DNA from: Allacma fusca
Taxonomy: Eukaryota > Arthropoda > Collembola > Symphypleona > Sminthuridae
Length of the DNA stretch: 64,000 bases
Assembly (NCBI GenBank): GCA_947179485.1
Contig: OX359245.1
Coordinates: 28,011,067-28,075,066 of the forward strand
Direction of reading: 5' to 3'
Shown: positions 21,727 through 30,879 of the stretch, in pieces
Layout of the letters: every line of letters starts with the position of its first letter
Position numbering within the stretch: position 1 is the stretch's first letter
The notes under the pieces: generated by a model
The model's input: only the letters and a program-made list of their open reading frames with translations
Database searches by the model: none
Told to the model about the DNA's origin: nothing
Program-made: the position numbers and the translations under genes

Positions 21727-22598
21727 AGACTTTCCAAACACTACATATTTTTTTTTTCTTCTCTCTCTCTCCCTCTTTTCCCATCATCATTATATATAAT
21801 AATTTTTTTTTTTTTTTTTGGAGGGAATGAATTCTATTATTATCCAACTATTTTTTTTTGGGATACAGGCAGGGGGTTGTTCTTTGATTTTCTCCGCCTT
21901 TTGTCCGCCATCTAGCAAGTGCCGGCTGAACCCGCTAAGTGCTAAACCCCCATTGTTTATTTGTCATATTCCCCTTTATTTGCGTCCATTAAACATCTGT
22001 AATGCTCACGTAATCGTATGCATAATGTTACTTAGGTATATTTTTTTTTGGCCTGTACATAGGCCCTTTCATCCGGTTACTCTCATTCATATGTGTCAGG
22101 GACATACCTCGGTAATCGTTGGCCCGCCTACAGTGGGTGCCGGCTATCTCATACGCACGATGTGGCCTTCTATCATTATACTCCAGTGGTTGCCTATTTG
22201 CTTCATGCACTGTATATGTGAGAACCTCATTGCGACGATTTCCCGTCGTCCGTGCCTCTCCGTCTTCCCTCCTGCTTCCACGCGTTCCACACTTAACGTG
22301 CCCCATCATTCACGTCTGCAGCTTACACCACCACAGTCGCTCACTTCCTTAGTCCCTTTCCATGCTTTTCCACACACGACGTATTTCGGATTCCCTCATT
22401 GTCACTTTTCGAATTCTTTAAGTTAACAACCGGCGTTGTTTGTGCTCACATTCTATATATATTTTCATTATTCTCCAGCACGGTCAGTGAAGAAATTTGG
22501 ATATGTATTGTGTGCATTGTGAGTTTAAAGTGTCCGGCCTTAAGGTGTCTGTTATAATTATATACATGTAATTTTTTTTTTGTTTGTTCTTTTAGATC
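21727..22598 (+). other. Spacer between accessory frames
   Basis: A T-rich stretch with poly-T runs (near 21750-21820) and no gene I can support. The 202-codon frame over 21818-22426 has no recognisable domain and a composition like its surroundings. The spacer ends with a strong polypyrimidine tract and ttcttttag directly before the ATG at 22599, a good splice acceptor. Confidence 0.4.
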
Positions 22599-23948
22599 AT
22601 GGCGGGGGCTTCATCTTCCCGCTCTGTGGATCCCGGCTATGTTAATACCATGCTGGCGACAGCCCGTGAGGTCCTTGCTGGCCTTCAGTCTGATGACATG
22701 GACTACGCCTGGGAACGCCTTCGTTTTCTCCGGACGGAGATTTTCCGTTACGTACCTTCACATCCGGTACTGGCCTTCGCGGATCCAATCCGGTCACGTA
22801 GTTCAGACGTTCATATTGCCCAAGCGATCATCGCAGATCTGGTCCTCTTACCTGATCTCGTGAAGGACCCGGATTTCATAATCCTCGAGCATCTCACGGC
22901 ACTTGTTGACTTATTGGCCCTCAATTTGGATCAGGCCGTACATCAACGCCGCCGTGTGATCTCTGCCAATTTGGCGGCATATGCAACCCTCTCCGCATCT
23001 ACGGTCGTTCCCGGTCTCTCCACTGTAACTACACCAGGTCCCGTACGTACTCCGTCACCAGCTACTGTCAGTGCTCCATCACCGGCTCCTGTCCGTACAC
23101 CCCCTCCGTCACCAGCTACTGTCAGTGCTCCATCACCGGCTCCTGTCCGTACACCCCCTCCGGGACCAGCTACTGTCAGTCCTCCGTCACCAGCTACTGT
23201 CAGTGCTCCATCACCGGGACTCGCTACTGCTCGCTCGAAGGAATTTACCGGCAAGCCATCTATAATTATTTTGCCTGCTCCGATCCCGCCGTTAACCCCG
23301 GTTGTTCCAAAACCATCTGCTCCGGATATTCAAAAGTGGGGAGTTTGGTCCTACGACGTCCGTAGGGGATTTTGCCCACCGTCAGCTGACACTGTCACAC
23401 TTCAGCCGGTCTACTCTGCTTATATTTACCGTCATGAGGACCTGGACGCCGCGTTCCCTCCGATGGGACACCGTCAAGAGGCGATCTCAGCCTTTGCCGC
23501 CCCAAGTCGGGTCTCGGCTATTCTGGATTCTAAGATCGCGGGGACTACGGTGCGCATGGTACGAATTTTCGTGGAAGTACCCGCTATACGAAAATTCCTT
23601 CACCAGCTCCGGGATCGTATTCGGGAATGTAATCATGGCCCTACTAAACCCACCACCATCGCGCCGTTCTGGGATCTCACTGAAGTAATTTACGGCTGGG
23701 ACCGCCGAGCCCTCCCCAGCCGGGTATTCCGGACTACCCCGGTCTGTGGTTTTTATTCGAACACTTACGTGGTGTGCCGTGGTCAGCACCACCTTCGTGC
23801 TCACCCTGGCTGTTTCCGTTGCCGGGATCCTGCAGCTGCTCATCGTGGTGAGGATTGTCCTCTTTACCCGGGTCGGGACTCGGAGGATTACTTTCATCTC
23901 TTTTTGGCTCCTTGGTTGGACGTCGGTGTTGCGGCTCCCCCCGAATAA
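22599..23948 (+). CDS. Accessory frame 2: Pro-rich repeats and zinc-knuckle-like C-terminus
   Basis: A 449-codon open frame. Residues 1-135 are mainly helical with no known domain. Residues ~148-210 contain an 18-residue repeat (PSPATVSAPSPAPVRTPP) encoded by a 54-bp tandem DNA repeat over about 23040-23215. The C-terminal half is globular-looking and holds CFRCRDPAAAHRGEDC, a CX2CX6HX4C variant of the Gag zinc knuckle. The position after pol, the knuckle and the splice-acceptor-like sequence before the ATG suggest an accessory, possibly RNA-binding protein made from a spliced message. I do not recognise the family. A diverged second Gag-like nucleocapsid is one alternative. Confidence 0.55.
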   Translation: MAGASSSRSVDPGYVNTMLATAREVLAGLQSDDMDYAWERLRFLRTEIFRYVPSHPVLAFADPIRSRSSDVHIAQAIIADLVLLPDLVKDPDFIILEHLTALVDLLALNLDQAVHQRRRVISANLAAYATLSASTVVPGLSTVTTPGPVRTPSPATVSAPSPAPVRTPPPSPATVSAPSPAPVRTPPPGPATVSPPSPATVSAPSPGLATARSKEFTGKPSIIILPAPIPPLTPVVPKPSAPDIQKWGVWSYDVRRGFCPPSADTVTLQPVYSAYIYRHEDLDAAFPPMGHRQEAISAFAAPSRVSAILDSKIAGTTVRMVRIFVEVPAIRKFLHQLRDRIRECNHGPTKPTTIAPFWDLTEVIYGWDRRALPSRVFRTTPVCGFYSNTYVVCRGQHHLRAHPGCFRCRDPAAAHRGEDCPLYPGRDSEDYFHLFLAPWLDVGVAAPPE

Positions 23949-24189
23949 TCACCACGGGATCGAGCATTTATTTGTGTACCATTTATGATTTGTTTGCTCT
24001 GGTTATGTTTCTGTTTATAGGTCTGGAGCTCCCGACGTACTGTTCCTATGCTATTGCATTAATATTATGATTTTTTTTCCCTCCCATGTTTATTGTTTTT
24101 GTGTGGGCTATCGCCCCATAATGTATATTTTTTTTTGTTGTTTTGCCTTCCTCACATTTTTCTCCTCCGCGCTTTCACTGGGGCAGTGA

Positions 24190-24210
24190 AAGTGGTGGTG
24201 GGGGGGAAAA
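24190..24210 (+). promoter_or_regulatory. Polypurine tract of the LTR element
   Basis: The purine-rich run gtggtggtgggggggaaaa ends exactly at the 3' LTR, where plus-strand DNA synthesis is primed in LTR elements. Confidence 0.75.
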
Positions 24211-24436
24211 TGTGAGGGTTGGCTCCCTCACTAAATGTAATATGTGAAGAGCCCCGGCTCACGTCTATCGGGCGAGAGCCAACTTTAAATAAAGCAGTTG
24301 GTAAAAGCAATATAAAGAGGACAGTCGCATAAGTGCAGGCCCCTTTTTTGATCGGCATCTCCCGACTCCATAGTTTTCCAATCATCTAATTATAATCTTA
24401 GGTTAAGTTGGAGAGTTACTAAAAGAGTAACTCTCA
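24211..24436 (+). repeat. 3' LTR
   Basis: A 226-bp copy of the 5' LTR at 9876-10101 with no difference seen by eye. It is followed by the ttag target duplication (24437-24440). Confidence 0.9.
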
Positions 24437-24440
24437 TTAG

Positions 24441-25471
24441 TTTTAAATACTTTAATGTTGCATCTTTACAATAATGTTTGCTCGCCAAGTCTCCGAATTT
24501 TACATCGTCATGCATGCGAAGGAGAACTTACAATAATATGAAATAATAATTTGCTTTCATAAAATTGTCGATTTAAACATGTTTTATGTTTTAGTACGGA
24601 AAATTAGTAGATAGCTAAAGCTCTTATCGAAAAGATCGGGGCGAAAATGCCCAAAATGCCATCAAATTTGGAAATTTTGGGCTGGCATGATGCCGAAAAT
24701 GCCATGGCCATTTCAATTTTGCAACCCTGCATGTGAGCATTAAATATAATGAACGATTAGTTAGCACTCATGTACGTGAATGCAGTGATTAAACTGCGCA
24801 ACATCAAGTATGCATGCCACCTATCTGCCCTAAATTCAAGAATTCCAGTAGGACTTTCGGGTCATTTTTAATTTTTGGCCCGATCAAAACCCGAAATCCG
24901 TTCCGGATTATGCTGGTTTTTCTGTTCCGTTCCGTTCCGATCCCGGGATTTTTTATTACATATACCTGAAATGCAATTACACTACCTGTTATATTTCTAC
25001 AACAATAAATATGTTCAAGTTTGATATTTGATTATAAATAATTCGCCCTTTCTGTATTTCAAAAAGTAAGGACACTTCATAAACTGTACCGGGATCGGAA
25101 CGGAACAGAACAATTCCGTTGTCCGATGACATAAATTGACAGCTTTCGTACCGCTGGTGTGAACTGTCCCGCTCCCAATATCATCGGTACAACTGCTCTT
25201 GTTCCCGTTTTGTCCCGATTCAATGACGGAACAAAAATAATGTTCCGAAATTGTTCCGTTCCGTTTCCGAACACGAAACTTTGGGATTTCGGAAACTCGA
25301 AGGAAGCTCTAATTGCCGGGTCTATATTGCTTACTACGTAACTATGGGAAGACTATTGCACCATTAGAAATTATGAACAACAGGTGTAATGCTTATTTTA
25401 TGTTGGAGTTGCAAGATAAATCCATGTATAATTATTACTTAAAGCCCGTTTCTTGTCCTTAACAAGGTTTG
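24441..25471. other. Intron 1 remnant of copy B between the two large elements, with hAT-like debris
   Basis: No gene. A gccgaaaatgcc motif island (24640-24735) ends in ttgcaaccctg, which resembles a hAT terminus. The stretch 24735-24960 matches intron 1 of copy A at 58815-58960 (aaattc..aggactttcgggtcattt). A gttccgttccg motif island covers 24890-25300. The segment 25325-25471 (gcttactacgtaactatggg..) matches copy A at 59362-59505, confirming that this is ancestral intron sequence. Confidence 0.55.
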
Positions 25472-25477
25472 CTCGTG

Positions 25478-25651
25478 AGTAGTAGTGTTTAAGCACGTTA
25501 TGCAAGAAATCAATAAATCGATCGATAATCAATAAATTGGTCTAAAATCAATAATTTATTGATTGGTGATCGATTTATTGATTTCTTGCGTAACGTGCAT
25601 AAGGGCCCCCGTGTTGAGGGACTGGAGGGAGCAGAGCTCCCTTTGGAGTTT
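25478..25651 (+). repeat. Left terminal inverted repeat of the Polinton
   Basis: It matches the reverse complement of 49652-49826 with about a dozen differences. It contains its own long imperfect palindrome: the arm 25493-25538 (gcacgttatgcaagaaatc..) pairs with 25553-25598 (..gatttcttgcgtaacgtgc), leaving a loop of about 15 bases. The end could thus fold into a hairpin of about 46 bp. Confidence 0.85.
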
Positions 25652-28600
25652 GCAGGGAGTTGCGTGGGCGGCCACCTGTGGCTCCGAGTATGTAGCCCTT
25701 GCCCGGTCCTTGGAGGGAAGAGGCAAGGGGAAACAAACTTATTGTCGAGCAGACGTCTACATATGTATAATGGTAAGTGATATTTTTTTTGAGCTTTCCT
25801 AGAATTACTGCTTTTAATTTTGATTTGAGTTGACGAATACAATTACTGCTTTTAATTTTGATTTGATTTGACGAATACATTTGCTGTTATTGAATTTCCC
25901 TAGTGAGTTTTGATTTGTGTATTTATTTGTTTTTTAATTTTTTTTCCTACATTAGAATTCAGTCGCAGGTTTGGAAATTCCTTTCTGCTTGTGTGAAATT
26001 GAAGCTCAGCTATAAAGTCCGACAAGGATAGTCGAAATTAAAAACAAAACCTGTAGCCTACCTGTAAGTACCAGTTCAGTTTGATACTATGGAGGTATAT
26101 GTTTATATTACGATGAGCGAGGCATAAGGATGGACGTGTTGTGAATTGATCTTGAGAGTATAAGGAGCTGTGTGTAAATACATTATTAGTAGATGTAATA
26201 ATAGTAGTATGAAGGGAAGCGGGCTCCGGTGCGTTGGTATATTTATTTTTATAAAATAATGCTGACGACCTTTTCCTGTCTGTCTCTGGTCTCTCTCTCT
26301 CTCTCTCTCTCTCTCAGTATGTCATTCAGAAGTTGCACATTACATGCTACATATATGTGTATGTATGTATGTATGTATGTATGTATGTGTGAGTGTCCTT
26401 ACCTTATCCGTGGGTCGGATGTAGTCAGAGTGATAGTACTACTACACTACTGCTATTTGAAATGGAATTAATCCCCTCTCTGCATTTTTTTTAATGTAAT
26501 CTTGAAGGTGGTACTGGTACAATACGTATACGAACATTGAGGTATAATTATCTCCGGAGCATCCGCATATGTTGGTGTATTATTATTACGGTGGAAGGTT
26601 GATATCTGTATTGACATTGTCGGTGAGGATTATATTTGTCACTTTGCCATTTTCCATAGCTCATCGGATGACAAAAACCCGAGGTTATTTCTGTATTAGT
26701 CAATCTATGTAGGTATCTATCTACTACACATTTGATCATTTGATGGTAACCGCATATCACATTTCTATGTGGATGTACCTGCCTTGGTTTTTATTTTGTG
26801 ATGGCTCTACCCTAAAAACCTGGGAGGAGTTTGAATGAGGTCTTGTCCGGGTTTAGAGGAGATTGTTAGTTCCATTTATTTTTATTTTTATTATTGGTTT
26901 AGTATTATTGGATAGATTGGTTCGGGAAATAGATGATTCTGCCCTATTTCGAAATTGTCAAGTACATACAATAAGTCGGTGTAGATATGATGTTTGTGGT
27001 TGTGAGGAAGTCATGAGGAAAAACAATAGATGAGGCGGATTGTAATCTTGAAAGAGTACGGCTTCGAGCGATACGACAACAGAGAGACGGAAGACAGGGA
27101 AATGAATTTACTAGTTGACATTTTGCATGTAATTATATAGTGATGATTTGGTTTTTGTAGATAAATATATATGTATGTGATTTAAAATGGTAATTCTGTA
27201 TGATGTCTGTCTGTGTACGTATCTATCAATTTTATTTTCTATGTATATACTTATATGTAATTATAATAATTATTATTATTATAGTCTATGAAGCTGTGCG
27301 ACGGGAGCTTCTGCTATATGGACTTTAACTGTGTATGGTGATTTACTGGTGCGCACATTTAATTAATTATTTATTTATTTATTCATTCATTTATTTATTT
27401 TGATGTACATTTAGACATACATAATGACATTTAACGTGTACTAGTTCCGTTTGGAATGCTTCTATTTAGCATTTTTGTTTTGAAGCGTTGTTATTTATTT
27501 AGATTTTTCTAGTGCGGCGTGTCATGGTTTGGACAGTTTGAAGTTTGTAGAAGATGCTTTATCTGTGTGTATTATATATGTAGTAAGTACTAGTCTGTAG
27601 GATGGGAGATGCAGAGTGTAATGGGATGGGGAGCCAACAAATGAGTGGAGGAAAATGTAAATGATTTCTTAAGAAAATGCCCTTGGATGGATGACAAGCT
27701 TTAGGAAATTTGATTAAAGAGAGTATCTTCACGTAATTAGGAAGCTATTTCCTTCAAGGAGCTTCTTTCTTTCTGTCTGCCTCTGAATTTTTTGTTTGAC
27801 TCTCTGGGTTGTTTGATAATTGTTTACCACGATAATATAAAATATTAGGTTCTGGATTTTATGTATGGTTAATTACATTAGATGGATATGCATATTTTGT
27901 GTATATAATGTGCAACATTGATTGGATCACATGATATAACTTACATATATGCTATGTGTTTATGATATTGTGTGTGTGTGTGTGTGTTTTGTGCGTATGT
28001 ATCTTTTCCTCCTCCTTCTCCGTCTCCTTCACTGACCCTATGGTTATTTAAGTATATGGGGGGGGGATATGGTGTGGAACTTGTAAATTTAAAAACAGCT
28101 GATATTTTTCTCCATCATAATAATTATTCATCTCTAGTGCATGTTTAAAAGTAACCGTAGATAATCCATGTAGGTGGAGATCTTTTTAGATATATGTACT
28201 TTCCTTCTACTAGTATATGTACACATGGCAATAAAAAAAGATAGCATGTTGATGAAATAGAACAGGGCTTGCGATCTGTTGCTGCATAAGTCATCGTATC
28301 ACGTCAGCAGCGTCACATGCATATATAGTTCTTAGTCTTCTTGTCAGTGAGAGATACTTTTTTAGAGGTTTTGTATTTTATAGCGGAAAAGATATTTTTT
28401 GAAGAGTGTGCAATTTTCTCGTGTAATAATTCATAATGTTATATTTTGTAGGTAAAGTTTCCATGTGATCCTAATATTGCCTATGTCATATGCATATGTA
28501 TAATTACTTATGTATATTGGACTTTGTGTCGTAGTCAGTTTAATGGGGATTTGTATGGGTGTTAAAATGCTAATGGTATATGCGAGGCCATGTGCTCAAA

Positions 28601-29480
28601 TAGGTCGGTACTTGTGCTATGCTCTGTATATTTAAATGAGCAGTCCTATACTTATATTTACCGACTGCGTATGTATGTATATATAGAAGTAACGAAGCAA
28701 GTGCTTTTATGTACTTATACTTATAATATACTTGGAATATTATTTTGTAATTTAATAATTGAATCGAGTCCCAGAGATCGCACGGTATGTCTTTTAATTC
28801 TGTACGTGATTTACGCTCTCGTGAGTAGATTCTTGGCCGATGCTCACATGGGTGTAATGGAATAATTTGATGCATTTTTGAAATGACGTAGTTATGGTCC
28901 TGTGTAATTTTACGTATTTATTTATACTTATATTTACGAGAGGAAATAGTGTCGCACCTTCGTACGTTAAAATAATTGGAGTACACTTGTCTACATTTTT
29001 GTTAACTTCAACTGGAGTGAATTGTAGTGTACTTTTTGCCACAGAATAATGATTAAGACTTTAGAATAGCGGAAAAATTCAAGAAAAAGTACACGTGCAC
29101 TTCCTATGACACTCTGTAAGAGAACAAGTAGGGAAATTGCAAAGAGCGAGCTATAAGAAAGACATGCACCATATGGTTAATATCTAGATTTAAAAGTTTT
29201 CTTAAAAATGCATTTTGAAAGGGTTCTGACTCTGGCAATAAAGGACTATATTTTATTTTAATAAGTCGAAGTGTCTATTGCAGATGCAAGTTTTAAACGT
29301 GTACTGATATTAAGGGTTTTATCTTTCAGACTGCTTGCACGGGGTATAACAATGCTCGGGTCATCTGATGTTAAGTAAGTACAAACTTCCATTCCTAGCA
29401 ACTTTAAAATTAATTCCTTTACCTTTCTATCTCTTTTTTTGCGTTTTCAGTGCCATATTCATATCTCGTCGTATTGCATA
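25652..29480. other. Gene-free left arm of the Polinton, T/G-skewed
   Basis: About 3.8 kb without a frame of convincing length or composition. The plus strand is notably rich in T and G. Simple repeats occur: ct run at 26285-26315, atgt run at 26355-26388, attt/attc run near 27365-27400, gt run near 27970-27988 and a g run near 28058. It could be an untranslated or non-coding transcript region, or a stretch gathered from elsewhere. No recognised family. Confidence 0.5.
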
Positions 29481-29489
29481 TACCCAGTC

Positions 29490-30575
29490 ATCAAAATTGG
29501 TTCGGTAGAACCGAGCAAGTTACCGCAAATCGGTTTACCAGAACCGGACCGGGTTACAAAAACATGTTAAGCAGACCCGGTCCGAGTCCTGACCAGGTTT
29601 CTCAAACGGGTCCAGTTGAACCGGTCGAGGTTTCACAAACCGGTTCTGTACAGAACCGTTTGAGTTACCTTAGACCGGTTCAGAATAACCGGACCAGGTT
29701 TCTCAAACCGGTCCGGTTGAACCGGCCGAGGTTTCCCAAACCGGTTCTGCAAAGAACCGTTTGAGTTTCCTTAGACCGGTTCAGAATAACCGGACCAGGT
29801 TTCTCAAACCGGTCCGGTTGAACCGGTCGAGGTTTCTCAAACCGGTTCTGCAAAGAACCGTTCGAGTTACCTTAGACCGGTTCAGAATAACCGGACCAGG
29901 TTTCTTAAACCGGTCCGGTTGAACCGGTCGAGGTTTCTCAAACCGGTTCTGCAAAGAACCGTTTGAGTTACCTAAGACCGGTTCCGAATAACCGGACCAG
30001 GTTTCTCAAACCGGTCCGGTTGAACCGGTCGAGGTTTCTCAAACCGGTCCGGTTGAACCGGTCGAGGCTTCTCAAACCGGTTCTGTACAGAACCGTTCGG
30101 GTTACCTTAGACCGGTTCAGAATAACCGGACCAGGTTTCTTAAACCGGCCCGGTCGAACCGGTCGAGGTTTCTCAAACCGGTTCTGCAAAGAACCGTTTG
30201 AGTTACCTTAGACCGGTTCAGAATAACCGGACCAGGTTTCTCAAACCGGTCCGGTTGAACCGGTCGAGGTTTCTCAAACCGGTTCTGCAAAGAACCGTTC
30301 GAGTTACCTTAGACCGGTTCAGAATAACCGGACCAGGTTTCTCAAACCGGCCCGGTTGAACCGGTCGAGGTTTCTCAAACCGGTTCTGCAAAGAACCGTT
30401 CGAGTTACCTTAGACCGGTTCAGCAAAACCGGACCAGGTTTCTCAAACCGGTCCGGTTGAACCGGTCGAGGTTTCTCAAACCGGTTCTGCAAAGAACCGT
30501 TCGAGTTACCTTAGACCGGTTCAGAATAACCGGACCAGGTTTCTCAAACCAGTCCGGTTGAACCGGCCTCGGTAA
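29490..30575. repeat. Minisatellite, about ten copies of a 101-bp unit
   Basis: The anchor cagaataaccggaccagg recurs at 29681, 29782, 29883, 29984 (variant), 30118, 30218, 30320, about 30420 (variant) and 30522, giving a spacing of 101 bp with one extra 33-bp piece. Each unit holds several copies of the palindromic core aaccggtt / accggt. Open frames across it are an effect of the repeat. It sits between the gene-free left arm and the 3' end of the polymerase gene. Confidence 0.9.
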
Positions 30576-30879
30576 AATAGGTTAATCACGCGGTTCGATG
30601 ATAATAATGCAACTTTGGAACTCGAAATTATGCATCTTCAGAATTCGAAAACATGGAAATAACTATGAAAAACACAAATGTTGTGTAAATATGTACAAGT
30701 GATGCAAACTTTATTAAAATGGTTTATATACATACATGCATACAGTAATGGATCTCACAAAAACGGTCTCGCAACCTATATTACATGGAATAGAAATTTG
30801 AAAATAAGAATGAACAAGCTTGTTAATGTTTTTATAATTTTATCAGGTTTTTAATTTTTTTTGTTGGCAATAAACATAA

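Larger units (their letters stand above)
9876..24436 (+). mobile_element. Giant Ty3/gypsy-type LTR element with accessory frames
   Basis: This 14,561-bp element is bounded by 226-bp LTRs (TG..CA) and flanked by the 4-bp target duplication ttag (9872-9875, 24437-24440). Parts in order are: LTR, primer-binding site and long leader, gag, pol (protease, reverse transcriptase, RNase H, integrase), a long proline/serine-rich block, accessory frame 1 with CCHC and BTB-like domains, accessory frame 2, purine-rich tract, LTR. The order PR-RT-RH-IN and the YIDDVLIF reverse transcriptase core place it with Ty3/gypsy. The two LTRs look identical by eye, so the insertion is young. It carries a small number of breaks in its open frames (two or three by my reading). 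It lies antisense inside intron 1 of receptor copy B. At 14.6 kb it is about twice the usual size. Confidence 0.9.

Noticed and set aside
21818-22426. 202-codon frame between the accessory frames of the LTR element
   Set aside because: Composition like the flanking T-rich spacer and no recognisable domain; overlapping frames on the other strand are similar in quality.
25510-25880. Frames within and beside the left TIR of the Polinton
   Set aside because: They overlap the palindromic terminal repeat and appear in mirrored form at 49579-49794. No domain.
26285-26400. Frame over the ct and atgt microsatellites
   Set aside because: Codes only LSLSLSL / MYVCMYVC repeats.
29450-30211. Open frames across the 101-bp minisatellite, coding repeated RFLKPVRLNR-type peptides
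   Set aside because: Frames exist on both strands and shift with the 101-bp period, which is not a multiple of three. They are by-products of the repeat.
29490-30575. CRISPR-like array
   Set aside because: Units are contiguous 101-bp copies without unique spacers, in animal DNA. It is a minisatellite.
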